From NCBI RefSeq assembly GCF_900187975.1, contig NZ_FZPC01000031.1, forward strand, positions 1-64,000: 64,000 nucleotides of DNA. Reading direction: 5' to 3'. The stretch comes from Pseudomonas delhiensis (GTDB lineage: Bacteria > Pseudomonadota > Gammaproteobacteria > Pseudomonadales > Pseudomonadaceae). The translations under genes and the position numbers were made by a program. Each line of letters opens with the position of its first letter. Positions within the stretch are counted from its first letter, which is position 1. Below, in pieces: positions 21,862 to 30,584 of this stretch. The notes under the pieces are model-generated. The model was not told the origin of the DNA and ran no database searches. It was given only the letters and a program-made list of their open reading frames with translations.

Positions 21862-23358
21862 TCAATAGGTGATGCACACCGACTTTTCCTCCGTGAACCC
21901 CTCGATCGCCGCCCGCCCGAACTCCCGTCCCAGGCCCGACTGCTTGTAGCCGCCGAACGGCAGGTTGGGGTCCACCGGCACGTGGTTGTTGACCCACACC
22001 GTGCCCGCCTCGATCCGCGGGATCAGGTCCATCACCCGGCCCAGGTCGTTGCTCCAGATGCTCGCCGCCAGGCCGTAGGGGTTGTCGTTGATCTGCGCCA
22101 CGGCGGTGTCGAGGTCGTCGTAGCTCAGCACCGAGAGCACCGGGCCGAAGATTTCCTCGCGGGCGCAGGCCATGCCGGCGTCCACCCCGTCCAGCACCGT
22201 CGGTTCGACGTAGTAGCCGGGCAGGTCCGGGCGGCCGCCGCCGCAGACGAAGCGGGCGCCCTGTTCGCGGGCCAGGGCCAGGTGGCGCAGCACGCTGTCC
22301 TGCTGGCGGCGCGAGACCAGCGGGTTGACCTGGGCCTGCGGGTCCAGGCCCGGGCCGATGCCCAGCCCGCCCACCTGGTCGGCCAGGCGCTCGACGAACT
22401 CCGCGTGGCGGCTGCTGTGGACGAACAGCCGCGAGGCCGCCGCGCAGACCTGGCCCTGGTTCAGCAGGCCGCCGCCGATGGCGCCGGCCACGGCCTTGTC
22501 CAGGTCGGCGTCGGGCAGCACCAGCATGGGGTTCTTGCCGCCCAGTTCGAGGGTGAAGCGCGTCATGTTCTGCAGGGCCGCGCCGCCGACCAGCTTGCCC
22601 ACCGCGGTGGAGCCGGTGAAGGACACCTTGTTCAGCAGCGGGTGCGCCACCAGCGCCGCGCCGGCCTCGGCGCCGCCCAGCAGGACGTTGAAGATGCCGG
22701 CGGGGATGCCCGCCTCGATGGCCAGCTCGGCCGCGCGCAGGGCGGTCAGCGGCGTTTCGTCGGCTGGCTTGATGATCACCGTGCAGCCGCAGGCCAGGGC
22801 CGGCATCACCTTCCACAGGGCGATCATCAGCGGGAAGTTCCACGGCACTATGCCGGCCACCACGCCCACCGGCTCGCGGCGGGTGTAGGCGTTGAAGCGC
22901 GCGCCGGCCGGCATGGGGATGGAGACGTCCAGCGTCTGCCCCTCGATCTTGGTGGCCCAGCCGGCCATGTAGCGCATGTAGCCGAGGGAGGCGCCGACCT
23001 CGATGGCGCGGGCGATGTGGATCGACTTGCCCTGTTCCAGGGTTTCCAGCTGCGCCAGCTCTTCGGCGTGGCGCTCCACCAGGTCGGCGAAGCGCAGCAG
23101 CACGCGTTCCCGCTCGCTGGGCGCCAGGCCGCTCCAGGCGCCGGAACGGAAGGCGCGGTGGGCCGACTGCACGCAGGCATCCACCTGCTCCAGGTCGGCC
23201 AGGCGCACCTCGGCCAGGGGGCTGTCGTCGGCGGGGTTGCGCAGGGTGCGGCGGGCGTCGCCGGCCGGTGTGCGCTGTTCGCCGTCGATGAAAGAGGCAT
23301 GGGGGCGGGCGAGGCGGGCCTGCACCTCCGGGAGGATCGGGGTCAGCGGGCTGGACAT
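21862..23358 (-). CDS. feaB: FeaB-like (phenylacetaldehyde-type) NAD-dependent aldehyde dehydrogenase
   Basis: A 498-residue ALDH-superfamily protein with all catalytic elements: substrate-tunnel VGVVAGIVPWNFPLMIA, cofactor-site GSTAVGKLVG, ELGGKNPML (general-base Glu) and GQVCAAASRLFVHSS (nucleophile Cys). The C-terminus is PFGGYKQSGLGREFG. The length equals that of E. coli FeaB, which oxidises phenylacetaldehyde and 4-hydroxyphenylacetaldehyde to the acids. The FeaB assignment rests on size, the adjacent FeaR-like regulator and the nearby hpa pathway. Other aromatic-aldehyde or betaine-type ALDHs remain possible. It is divergent from the permease, with AGGAGCCGCCC before the ATG. Confidence 0.75.
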   Translation of the reverse strand: MSSPLTPILPEVQARLARPHASFIDGEQRTPAGDARRTLRNPADDSPLAEVRLADLEQVDACVQSAHRAFRSGAWSGLAPSERERVLLRFADLVERHAEELAQLETLEQGKSIHIARAIEVGASLGYMRYMAGWATKIEGQTLDVSIPMPAGARFNAYTRREPVGVVAGIVPWNFPLMIALWKVMPALACGCTVIIKPADETPLTALRAAELAIEAGIPAGIFNVLLGGAEAGAALVAHPLLNKVSFTGSTAVGKLVGGAALQNMTRFTLELGGKNPMLVLPDADLDKAVAGAIGGGLLNQGQVCAAASRLFVHSSRHAEFVERLADQVGGLGIGPGLDPQAQVNPLVSRRQQDSVLRHLALAREQGARFVCGGGRPDLPGYYVEPTVLDGVDAGMACAREEIFGPVLSVLSYDDLDTAVAQINDNPYGLAASIWSNDLGRVMDLIPRIEAGTVWVNNHVPVDPNLPFGGYKQSGLGREFGRAAIEGFTEEKSVCITY

Positions 23359-23677
23359 GGGCGGCTCCTGGGCTGCGATGGTCGATGGCCCAGGCTAGCG
23401 GCGGCCTGCGCCGGCGGCTTGTCCGAGGCTGCCAGGCGGGCATGACCCCGGCTGCCGGCGTGGCAGCCGTGGACAAGTCCGCCGGCAAGCCTGGGCAAGA
23501 CGCCAGCAGGCCGCGGGCGCACAGTGGGCGCCAGGCTCCACCGCGCCGCTTGCCGGCGCCCCGGCGCAGGGGAGGGTGGGGCGCGGCCAATCCAACAATA
23601 AGCGGCCGCGACGGGGCATCGCCCCTTGCATGCCTAAGCCACAACAAACCAGAACATCTGCTTAGAGGCCCACCACC
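23359..23677. other. Divergent promoter region between the aldehyde dehydrogenase and the permease
   Basis: This 319-bp gene-free interval must hold both start regions. It is GC-rich, with no HpaR-like inverted repeat and no properly spaced sigma54 promoter. The only AT-richer stretch is 23590-23670 (CCAATCCAACAATAAG, AAGCCACAACAAACCAGAAC), which may contain the permease promoter and the FeaR-like activator site. Confidence 0.4.
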
Positions 23678-25177
23678 ATGTCCATCCAGCAGCAGCTCGA
23701 CGCCCACCTCAGGCGCGGCTCGGTCGGTTTTCCCACCGCCCTGGCCAGCACCATCGGCCTGATCATGGCCAGCCCCGTCATCCTCACCGCCACCATGGGC
23801 TTCGGCATCGGCGGCAGCGCCTTCGCCGCGGCCATGGTGATCGCCATGCTGATGATGCTGGCGCAGTCCACCACCTTCGCCGAGGCGGCCTCGATGCTGC
23901 CCACCAGCGGCTCGGTGTACGACTACATCTCCTGCGGCATGGGGCGCTTCTTCGCCATCACCGGGACCATCGCCGCCTACCTGATCGTCCACGTCTTCGC
24001 CGGCACCGCCGAGACCATCCTCGCCGGGGTCATGGCGCTGGTGAACTTCGAGCACCTCAACACCCTGGCCGAGTCCGCCGGCGGCTCCTGGCTGCTGGGC
24101 GTGGGCTTCGTGGTGGTGTTCGGCATCCTCAACGTGTTCGGCGTCAACGCCTTCGGCAAGGCCGAGGTGGTGCTGACCTTCGGCATGTGGACCACCCTGA
24201 TGGTGTTCGGCGTGCTCGGCCTGCTGGCCGCACCGGCGGTGCAGCTGGACGGCTGGTTCGGCGCCTCCCTGGTCGGCACCGACCTGCAGACCATCCTCTC
24301 GCTGGTGGGCATGGCCATGTTCATGTTCGTCGGCTGCGAGTTCGTCACCCCGCTGGCGCCGGACCTGCGCAACTCGGCCAGGGTGATGCCGCGGGCCATG
24401 GCCCTGGGCCTGTTCGGCGTGGCCTCGTGCATGTTCATCTACGGCGCGGCGATGAAGCGCCAGGTGGAGAACGTGCTGCTCGACCCGGCCGCCGGCGTGC
24501 ACCTGCTGGACACCCCCATGGCCATCCCGCGTTTCGCCGAGCAGGTGATGGGCCAGGTCGGCCCGCTGTGGCTGGGCGTGGGCTTCCTGTTCGCCGGCGC
24601 CGCCACCATCAACACGCTGATGGCCGGCGTGCCGCGGATCATGTACGGCATGGCCGTGGATGGCGCGCTGCCCAAATGCTTCGCCTACCTGCAGCCGCGC
24701 TTCAAGACCCCGGTGCTGTGCATCCTGGCGGCGGTGCTGATCCCCTGCCTGCACGCCCTCTGGCTGCGCGGCAACACCGACCACATCATGAACCTGGTGC
24801 TGGCCGCGGTCTGCGCCTGGAGCACCGCCTACCTGCTGGTGACCCTCTCCGTGGTGCTGCTGCGCATCCGCCGCCCGGACCTGCCGCGGGCCTACCGCTC
24901 GCCGCTGTTCCCGCTGCCGCAGATCGTCTCCAGCGCCGGCATCCTCATCGGCATGTGGTACATCACCCCGCCGGGCATGAACCCCGCCGACATCTACCTG
25001 CCCTTCGCCGTGATGCTCGGCCTGACCGCCGCCTACGCGCTGGTCTGGACGCTGCTGGTGCAGAAGGTCAACCCGTTCCGCCCGGTGCCGGTGGAAGAGG
25101 TGCTGGAGAAGGAATTCCGCGCCGAACCCGGCATCCATTCCAGCGAGTTCTATGGCCATGCTTCCAAGGCTGTCTGA
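23678..25177 (+). CDS. APC-superfamily amine/amino-acid permease
   Basis: A 499-residue protein with about 12 transmembrane helices. The N-terminal helix region SVGFPTALASTIGLIMASPVILTATMGFGIGG corresponds to the substrate-binding helix 1 of APC carriers. VYDYISCGMGRFFAITGT and a later FVGCEFVTPLAPDLRNSARVMPRAMA complete the family pattern. Placed next to FeaB- and FeaR-like genes, it is a likely importer of an aromatic amine or amino acid (tyramine, phenethylamine or tyrosine). The substrate is inferred. Its last 26 bases overlap the start of the following DUF3156-like gene, so the two are probably co-translated. Confidence 0.8.
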   Translation: MSIQQQLDAHLRRGSVGFPTALASTIGLIMASPVILTATMGFGIGGSAFAAAMVIAMLMMLAQSTTFAEAASMLPTSGSVYDYISCGMGRFFAITGTIAAYLIVHVFAGTAETILAGVMALVNFEHLNTLAESAGGSWLLGVGFVVVFGILNVFGVNAFGKAEVVLTFGMWTTLMVFGVLGLLAAPAVQLDGWFGASLVGTDLQTILSLVGMAMFMFVGCEFVTPLAPDLRNSARVMPRAMALGLFGVASCMFIYGAAMKRQVENVLLDPAAGVHLLDTPMAIPRFAEQVMGQVGPLWLGVGFLFAGAATINTLMAGVPRIMYGMAVDGALPKCFAYLQPRFKTPVLCILAAVLIPCLHALWLRGNTDHIMNLVLAAVCAWSTAYLLVTLSVVLLRIRRPDLPRAYRSPLFPLPQIVSSAGILIGMWYITPPGMNPADIYLPFAVMLGLTAAYALVWTLLVQKVNPFRPVPVEEVLEKEFRAEPGIHSSEFYGHASKAV

Positions 25178-25736
25178 CTGGCTGCGCCGGCCGCCCTCGG
25201 GCTACCGCCCGGGGGTGACCCTGGAGCAGGCCCGGCGCAACCTCGGCGGCCTGGCCTTCGAGGCCCTGGCGCCCGGCGCCGGGCGCTTCAGCACGGTGGA
25301 CGGCGGGCTGGTCTTCGAGCTGCGCGAGCGGCCCCAGGCGCAGTTCCTCATGCACCTGGTGCTCACCGAGTTCGTCGTCGAGGGGCCGGCCCTGGCGCCT
25401 GGCGAGGCGCGCTTCGAGTTGCGCCACCAGGGCGTGCTGCGGCGCCGGGGCGTGGAATGCCGGCAGCGCAGCGGCGATGCGGCCCTGGGCGCGCGCCTGG
25501 CCGGGCGCCTGGCGGCCGACGAGCACCTGCAGCGGGCGTTGCCGCCGCTGGACTTCAAGCGCCTGGAACTGGAGTTCGGCGCCGGGCGCTGGCGCATCCG
25601 CCTGGAGCACATGGCCGCCAGCGAGGTGGTCAACCGCCTGCCCAGCTTCCGCCGCTACCTGCGCCTGGACCGCGAACAGCGCGACCACCTGCTGCGCGCG
25701 CTGTTCCACCTGGGGCGCCTGCTCGGCGACCTCTGA
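25152..25736 (+). CDS. DUF3156-like cytosolic protein
   Basis: A 194-residue soluble protein, rich in Arg and Leu, with no signal peptide or membrane helix. It resembles the DUF3156 family seen in Pseudomonas beside amine/amino-acid permeases: SGYRPGVTLEQARRNLGGLAFEAL near the N-terminus and IRLEHMAASEVVNRLPSFRRYLRLDREQRDHLL near the C-terminus. It overlaps the permease reading frame by 26 bp, which implies coupling and a role linked to the permease substrate. No catalytic motif is evident, so the function is unknown. An ATG two codons later is an alternative start. Confidence 0.6.
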   Translation: MAMLPRLSDWLRRPPSGYRPGVTLEQARRNLGGLAFEALAPGAGRFSTVDGGLVFELRERPQAQFLMHLVLTEFVVEGPALAPGEARFELRHQGVLRRRGVECRQRSGDAALGARLAGRLAADEHLQRALPPLDFKRLELEFGAGRWRIRLEHMAASEVVNRLPSFRRYLRLDREQRDHLLRALFHLGRLLGDL

Positions 25737-25835
25737 GCGCGGCTTGCCGCGCTTCTTTCATTCACTGTTTATCCAAGGCCACTGGCATGCCGGCTGCATG
25801 GGAAACGGCTGTCAGAAATTCGTTGCGGGCAATTA

Positions 25836-25849
25836 GATAACATGTTAAC
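25836..25849. promoter_or_regulatory. Putative HpaR-type operator upstream of the FeaR-like gene
   Basis: GATAA-CATG-TTAAC has one mismatch in the left arm of GTTAA-N4-TTAAC and lies 40 bp before the ATG. A TTGCGG 17 bp upstream of TAACTG gives a possible weak promoter overlapping it. Confidence 0.5.
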
Positions 25850-25889
25850 TGTTTCGCGACAACAACAAGGCCACCCCACGGAGGTGCGT

Positions 25890-26834
25890 ATGCAAGCCCA
25901 TCACGCGGCCCAGGTCGGGCTGGAAGGCTGGAGCGCGGCGTTGCGCGCCATCTGCGGCCAGTTCGAGACCCAGCTGGCTTTCAGCCGCTCGCTGTTCATC
26001 GGCGAGATCCACGCGCAATCGCACTCCGGCCTGACCATGGCGCACCTGCGCACCAATGCCGGGCTGATCGCCCGCAAGCGCCTCAATGCCGACCAGGACG
26101 ACGACCGCCACTGCTTCCTGATCAGCCAGCGCAGCGGCTTCTCCCAGGTCAGCCAGAACGGCGTGGACATCCAGCTGGCCCCCGGCGAGCTGCTGCTGAT
26201 GGATTCGGTGGGCAGCTGCGAGATCACCCCCTTCGGCCTCATCGAGCACGCCTCCCTGCACCTGCCGCGCGCGGCGCTGGACAAGGTGCTGCCCGGGCGC
26301 AGCAAGTTCGGCAAGGTCTCCGCCGCCTGCGCCAGCGGGCGCATGCTGCACCTGCTGGTGGACCAGCTGTGCCGCGAGTCCGGCTCGAGCCCCGCCGGCG
26401 CCGAAAGCGAGGCCCTGGTGAACGCCTTCATCGCCCTGCTGCCCACGGCCCTGGGCGCCAGCGACGAAGCGCCGGCCGGCGGCGAGGCGCTGCAGGGCGG
26501 CAACCTGCGCAGCTACGTGCAGAAGGTCATCGACGAATCCCTCGCCCAGCCGGGCCTGAACCCCCAGGGCCTGGCGCAGCGCCTGAACATCTCGGTGCGC
26601 CACCTGTACCGCCTGTTCGAGGAGCAGGGCGACAGCGTCTGCCGCTACATCCAGCGGGCACGCCTGCAGCGCAGCGCCGACGACCTGGCCAACCCCATCC
26701 TCAGGGGCGAGTCGATCACCACCATCGCCTACAAGTGGGGCTTCACCGACTCGGCGCACTTCAGCCGCGCCTTCAAGAAGCACTTCGAGCGCTCGCCCAA
26801 GGACTACCGCGCCTGCGCCCTGGGCGCGGCCTGA
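25890..26834 (+). CDS. feaR: FeaR-like AraC-family transcriptional regulator
   Basis: A 314-residue protein. The N-terminal AraC_binding_2-type domain (about 1-190) has GEIHAQSHSGLTMAHLRTNAGLIARKR, DDDRHCFLISQRSGFSQVSQNG, LAPGELLLMDSVG and HASLHLPRAALD, a pattern typical of FeaR. The C-terminal HTH_18 domain (about 210-310) has QGLAQRLNISVRHLYRLFEEQGDSV and TTIAYKWGFTDSAHFSRAFKKHFERSPKDYR. In E. coli FeaR activates feaB and the tyramine oxidase gene tynA in response to aromatic amines or aldehydes. CGGAGGTGCGT fixes the start at 25890. An HpaR-like operator lies upstream. Confidence 0.75.
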   Translation: MQAHHAAQVGLEGWSAALRAICGQFETQLAFSRSLFIGEIHAQSHSGLTMAHLRTNAGLIARKRLNADQDDDRHCFLISQRSGFSQVSQNGVDIQLAPGELLLMDSVGSCEITPFGLIEHASLHLPRAALDKVLPGRSKFGKVSAACASGRMLHLLVDQLCRESGSSPAGAESEALVNAFIALLPTALGASDEAPAGGEALQGGNLRSYVQKVIDESLAQPGLNPQGLAQRLNISVRHLYRLFEEQGDSVCRYIQRARLQRSADDLANPILRGESITTIAYKWGFTDSAHFSRAFKKHFERSPKDYRACALGAA

Positions 26835-26835
26835 G

Positions 26836-27174
26836 TCACAGCAGCTGGTCGATGAGCACGGCGTTGCTGTAGATCAGGCTGCCGTCGCTGGCGCGGTGGC
26901 CCACCAGGTGGAAGTGGCCGCGCTCGTCGCGGTCCAGGTAGACGCGCATCCGGCAGTCGGACAGCGGGCTGTATTCCTCGGGCAGGTTCAGCTCCAGGGT
27001 GCTCATGTCGACGTCCACCCAGCGCTCGGGCTCATGGGTGCGCTGCAGTTCCTCCTCGGCGTCTTCCAGGTGCCGGCGGTCGGTGCCGCTGAGGTAGAAG
27101 TGGATGTCCTCGATGGGCATGGGCTGGGCGTCGGGGTTGGTCTTGCACCAGCCTTCGATGGTCAGGGTGCTCAT
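26836..27174 (-). CDS. Hypothetical 112-residue protein, convergent with feaR
   Basis: A soluble, acidic, His-containing protein: MSTLTIEGWCKTNPDAQPMP at the start, DIHFYLSGTDRRHLEDAEEELQR in the middle, and RMRVYLDRDERGHFHLVGHRASDG near the end. No family was recognised and no signal or membrane segment is present. Translation is well supported by GGAGGCCACGCC just before the ATG. Its stop codon lies one base after that of the FeaR-like gene on the other strand. It is transcribed in the same direction as the amidohydrolase gene, but a hairpin at 27274-27300 lies between them, so it may have its own promoter. Confidence 0.65.
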   Translation of the reverse strand: MSTLTIEGWCKTNPDAQPMPIEDIHFYLSGTDRRHLEDAEEELQRTHEPERWVDVDMSTLELNLPEEYSPLSDCRMRVYLDRDERGHFHLVGHRASDGSLIYSNAVLIDQLL

Positions 27175-27273
27175 GGCGTGGCCTCCGTTTCGCTGGCCGG
27201 CAGCAATCGCCCGGCCTGTCCCGATTGGACCACGCGTGCGCCGTACCTGCTGCGGCGCCTGGACAGACGGAGC

Positions 27274-27300
27274 GATGGCCGGTGCGGGGCACCGGCCATC
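27274..27300 (-). terminator. Hairpin downstream of the amidohydrolase gene
   Basis: A perfect 12-bp stem (GATGGCCGGTGC, 27274-27285; GCACCGGCCATC, 27289-27300) with a 3-nt loop lies 6 bp past the stop of the gene read leftward. There is no clear T-run, so it may be a weak terminator or an mRNA-end stabiliser. Confidence 0.5.
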
Positions 27301-27305
27301 GGGGC

Positions 27306-28418
27306 TCAGTCGGCGAGCTGGCGCGCCAGGTCCCGCACGCGCTGGCGGAGGAAGGCCGCCGCCTCGGCGCCCGGCTGCTGCAGCTGGATGAACTCCAGCA
27401 GCGGGTCGTCCACCGCGGTGCGGATGCCGCTCATTTCCTCCAGCACCGCCAGGCCGCAGAAGGGCACGTAGGCCTCGGCGTAGCCGCCCTCGTGGACCAG
27501 CACCAGGCGCCCGTCGCAGAGCTGTTCGGCGGCCTCGCGCAGGCGCGCGGTCATGGCGCGGAAGGAGCCGCTGTGCAGCAGCATGCGCGCCAGCGGGTCC
27601 ACCGCGTTGGCGTCGTAGCCGCAGGCGACGACGATCAGCTGCGGGCGGAAGCGCCGCAGGGCCGGCAGGACGATTTCGTCCAGCGCCTGCAGGTAGGCGT
27701 CGTGGCCGCTGCCGGCCGGTAGCGGGATGTTCAGGTTGGCGCCCAGGCCGGCGCCGCGGCCGCGGTCGGCGACGCCGCCGTAGCCCGGCGGGAAGCAGTT
27801 CTCCTGGTGCAGCGAGAGGCTCAGCACGTCGCCGCGTTCCTCGTAGATGGCCTGGGTGCCGTTGCCGTGGTGCACGTCCCAGTCCACCACCGCCACCCGC
27901 TCGATGCCGTGGTTCGCCCTGGCCGCCTCGATGGCGATGGGGATGTTGGCCAGCATGCAGAAGCCCATGGCCTGGTCGGCCAGGCAGTGGTGGCCCGGCG
28001 GGCGCGACAGCGAGTAGGCGTTGTCCGCCTCGCCGCGCAGCACGCAGTCCACCGCGGCCATGGCCAGGCCGGCGGAGAGCCTGGCGATCTCGTAGCTGCC
28101 CGGGCCGATGGGCGCGTGGTCGCCCAGTTCGCCGCCGCCGGCGTCGCTCAGGGCCTTGAAGCGTTGCAGGTAGCGCTCCGGGTGCACGCGCAGCAGGTCC
28201 CGCTCGCTGGCCGGCTCGGCGCTGCGCAGGTCCAGCTGGCGGGTGAGGCCGGAAACGTCCATCAGGTTCTTCAGGCGGCGCTTGCTTTCCGGCGATTCGG
28301 CGTGGCCGCCGCCGGCCGGCGGCTGCACCCAGCCGCCCACGGGCAGGAACAGGGCGTGCTGGCTGGCGCTGTGCCAGAGGCTCAGTTCGTCGAAGAAGAA
28401 CGCGGTGCGTCGGGTCAT
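27306..28418 (-). CDS. Class II histone-deacetylase-like amidohydrolase
   Basis: A 370-residue zinc amidohydrolase. Visible active-site residues are the H143-H144 dyad in SRPPGHH, Zn ligands D181 and H183 in DWDVHHGNG and D269 in CGYDANAVDPLARM, and transition-state Tyr313 in EGGYAEAY. They fall one residue from those I recall for the Bordetella/Alcaligenes FB188 HDAH, a close relative in size and sequence. Bacterial members deacylate small molecules such as acetylpolyamines; the natural substrate of the HDAH branch is unclear. Here an N-acyl aromatic amine or amide is an attractive guess because of the flanking amine genes. The ATG at 28418 has TGGAGCC upstream. An MFS gene precedes it after 32 bp. 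Confidence 0.85.
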   Translation of the reverse strand: MTRRTAFFFDELSLWHSASQHALFLPVGGWVQPPAGGGHAESPESKRRLKNLMDVSGLTRQLDLRSAEPASERDLLRVHPERYLQRFKALSDAGGGELGDHAPIGPGSYEIARLSAGLAMAAVDCVLRGEADNAYSLSRPPGHHCLADQAMGFCMLANIPIAIEAARANHGIERVAVVDWDVHHGNGTQAIYEERGDVLSLSLHQENCFPPGYGGVADRGRGAGLGANLNIPLPAGSGHDAYLQALDEIVLPALRRFRPQLIVVACGYDANAVDPLARMLLHSGSFRAMTARLREAAEQLCDGRLVLVHEGGYAEAYVPFCGLAVLEEMSGIRTAVDDPLLEFIQLQQPGAEAAAFLRQRVRDLARQLAD

Positions 28419-28450
28419 GGAAGGCTCCATTCATAGGTGTTCTCAGGGAT

Positions 28451-29605
28451 TCACAGGGGTTGCGCAGTGGCGGCCGCCGCGCGCGGGCGGCTGCCGAGGA
28501 TCAGCGGCAGGGACAGGGCGGTGAGCGCGGCGGCGCCCAGCAGCAGGCCGTGGAAGCCGCCGTCGGCGCCGATCAGCCGCCCGCCGAGGGCCGGGCCGAG
28601 GGCCAGGCCGGCGCCTATCACCAGGTTGCTCAGGCTCATCAGCCGGCCGCTGGCGTCCAGCTCGGCGAGGCAGGCGAGGATGAACGGCAGGGCGTAGGTC
28701 CAGGTGAACTTGAACAGCAGCGCGGCCAGGGCGAAGCGCGCCAGGCCCGGGGCGCCGAGCAGCAGCAGGATGGCCACGGCCATCAGGGCGAAGCCGCCGG
28801 CCAGCTGGCGTTCGCGGCGCCAGCGCTCGCCCGCCAGGCTGGCGCAGGCGGCCCCGGCGATGCCGGCCAGGGTGGCCACGGCCAGCACCTCGCCGCCCAG
28901 GGTGGCGGCCAGCCCGGCGCGTTCGCCGATGGCGCCGACGAAGGTCCAGACCGCGCTGAGGGCGACGTAGAAGCCGAGCAGGCCGAGGATGGCGGCGGCG
29001 ATCTTCCAGCGCGGCGCCTCGACGCCGCCGCGGCTGCCGGCGCTGGCCACGGCGCCGCGGGGGAAGGCGCGCACCAGCGGCAGCGCCAGCAGCATCAGCC
29101 CGGCCAGCGCCAGGTAGCCGGCGCCCAGGCCGTAGGCCTGGTACAGCCGCGGCAGCACGGCCAGGCCGACGGCGCCGAGCACCAGTTGGCCGAGCACCCA
29201 GATGCCGTAGGCGCGACTGGGGTTGGGCATGCCGGCGGCGCAGGACAGGCAGAGGATCATCAGCGAGCCGCCGCAGAAGGCGCTGAGGGCGCGCAGGGCG
29301 AGCAGCGCCTGGTAGCCGCTGGCGCTGGCCGAGGCCAGGTTGGCTAGGATGAAGCCCAGCGCCGCCAGCAGCCCGGCCAGGCGCCAGTCCACGCGCCTGA
29401 GCCAGAACAGCGAGGGCAGGGTGGCCAGGCTCATGGCGCCCAGCTCGACGGCGAACAGGTCGCCGATGCGCGCCGGCGCCAGCTGCAGCTGGGTGGCCAG
29501 CTGGCTGGCGATGGCCGGGGCGGTGAGCAGCACCGCCGGGGTGATGGCGGCGAACAGCACCACGGCCGCCAGCAGGGCCGGGGAGGGATTGCGCGGAAGG
29601 GGCAT
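28451..29605 (-). CDS. MFS transporter
   Basis: A 384-residue protein of about 12 transmembrane helices, very rich in Ala and Leu: LLAAVVLFAAITPAVLLTAPAIASQLATQLQLAPARIGDLFAVELGAMSLATLPSLFWLRRVDWR in the N-half, and ALPFILACLAELDASGRLMSLSNLVIGAGLALGPALGG in the C-half. It resembles YbfB/CynX-like or aromatic-compound MFS carriers, but no subfamily is certain. It sits between a MetA-type outer-membrane protein (10 bp upstream) and the amidohydrolase (32 bp downstream). The three are likely one operon: outer-membrane entry, inner-membrane carrier and hydrolase. GAGG precedes the ATG at 29605. Confidence 0.8.
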   Translation of the reverse strand: MPLPRNPSPALLAAVVLFAAITPAVLLTAPAIASQLATQLQLAPARIGDLFAVELGAMSLATLPSLFWLRRVDWRLAGLLAALGFILANLASASASGYQALLALRALSAFCGGSLMILCLSCAAGMPNPSRAYGIWVLGQLVLGAVGLAVLPRLYQAYGLGAGYLALAGLMLLALPLVRAFPRGAVASAGSRGGVEAPRWKIAAAILGLLGFYVALSAVWTFVGAIGERAGLAATLGGEVLAVATLAGIAGAACASLAGERWRRERQLAGGFALMAVAILLLLGAPGLARFALAALLFKFTWTYALPFILACLAELDASGRLMSLSNLVIGAGLALGPALGGRLIGADGGFHGLLLGAAALTALSLPLILGSRPRAAAATAQPL

Positions 29606-29615
29606 GGCGGCGACC

Positions 29616-30485
29616 TCAGAAGGCGTGGACGAAGCGCAGCAGCAGGTTGTCCTGGGCATACGCGTTGGCGGTGGAGACATTGCGGGTGAGGCCGAGCAGC
29701 ACCTGGTTGCGCTTGTCCAGCCAGTGGCCGACCTCGAAGCCGGCCTGGGTGTAGCGCTGGTGGCTGTCGTCGATGTCGTGGCCGCCCAGGCGCAGGGCGC
29801 CGCCGTCGGCGGCGATCAGCCGCAGCGCGGCGTAGGTGGCGGGGGTGAAGTCGTAGGAGGCGAACGCCTGCAGGCGGTACAGCGGCTTCTGTTCGAGGGT
29901 GGCGCCGAGGTAGTCGTCGTTGTCGCCGTAGAGCTGGGCCTCGAGGTTGGCTTCCAGCACCCAGTTCTCGCCGACGCCCCGGGTGTAGTTGTAGTTCAGG
30001 TGCAGGGCCCAGCGGTTGGCCCCCGGCGACACGCCCGGGTCCTTGGCGTGGTACTCGCCCAGGGGCAGGCTGACCAGGGCCAGCAGGCCGCTGTAGGTGC
30101 GCGTCTGCGGCTCGTCGATGAAGAACAGCGTGCCGCCCACCTGCGGGTCGCCCAGCCCGCGCTCGCGGCTGTGCTCAAGGGCGCCGGGGCCGCGCGCCTC
30201 GATGTCGGCGTAGGGCACGATGAACTGCGGCGTGCACAGGCGCCCGCAGATGTCGCTGAACCACAGCTGGCGGTAGGCCAGGGCATTGACCTTCAGGTCG
30301 GCCTTGCCGGTGCTGTCCGCCGCGCCGTGGTAGTCGTCGGAGCGCGTCAGCGGCAGGTAGGCCACCCCCAGGCTGGTGCCCACAGGGGCGGAAAAGAAGT
30401 CGCGGGCGTTGAGGTCGGCGGCCTGGGCCTGGCCGAGGTACAGCGCGCCAAGGGCGCAGAGCGAAAGGCTTGGGTGCAGCTTCAT
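29616..30485 (-). CDS. Phenol_MetA_deg-family outer-membrane protein
   Basis: A 289-residue protein with a signal peptide (MKLHPSLSLCALGALYLGQAQA, then A). It then has barrel strands with the MetA-pathway pattern: APVGTSLGVAYLPLTRSDDY, QLWFSDICGRLCTPQFIVPYADIE, GLGDPQVGGTLFF and SLPLGEYHAKDPGVSPGANRWALHLNYNYTRGVG. It ends in a terminal aromatic (LLLRFVHAF). Members of this family (PF13557) accompany catabolic operons for aromatic and other hydrophobic compounds and are thought to be uptake channels. It is the first gene of the putative operon with the MFS carrier and amidohydrolase, 99 bp after a LuxR-type regulator read in the same direction. Confidence 0.8.
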   Translation of the reverse strand: MKLHPSLSLCALGALYLGQAQAADLNARDFFSAPVGTSLGVAYLPLTRSDDYHGAADSTGKADLKVNALAYRQLWFSDICGRLCTPQFIVPYADIEARGPGALEHSRERGLGDPQVGGTLFFIDEPQTRTYSGLLALVSLPLGEYHAKDPGVSPGANRWALHLNYNYTRGVGENWVLEANLEAQLYGDNDDYLGATLEQKPLYRLQAFASYDFTPATYAALRLIAADGGALRLGGHDIDDSHQRYTQAGFEVGHWLDKRNQVLLGLTRNVSTANAYAQDNLLLRFVHAF

Positions 30486-30584
30486 GGTGGTTTTCTTCTT
30501 CTGTGAGGCGGGCGAAAGCCTCCCCTGGCGCCGCGCGGGGGCGCGGCGTCGGGATGTGGAGGCGGTGGAGGGAAGCGGCCGGCG

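Noticed and set aside
23620-23640. Possible sigma54 promoter before the permease (GGGCATCGCCCCTTGCA)
   Set aside because: The GG-to-GC spacing is one base too long for a functional -24/-12 promoter.
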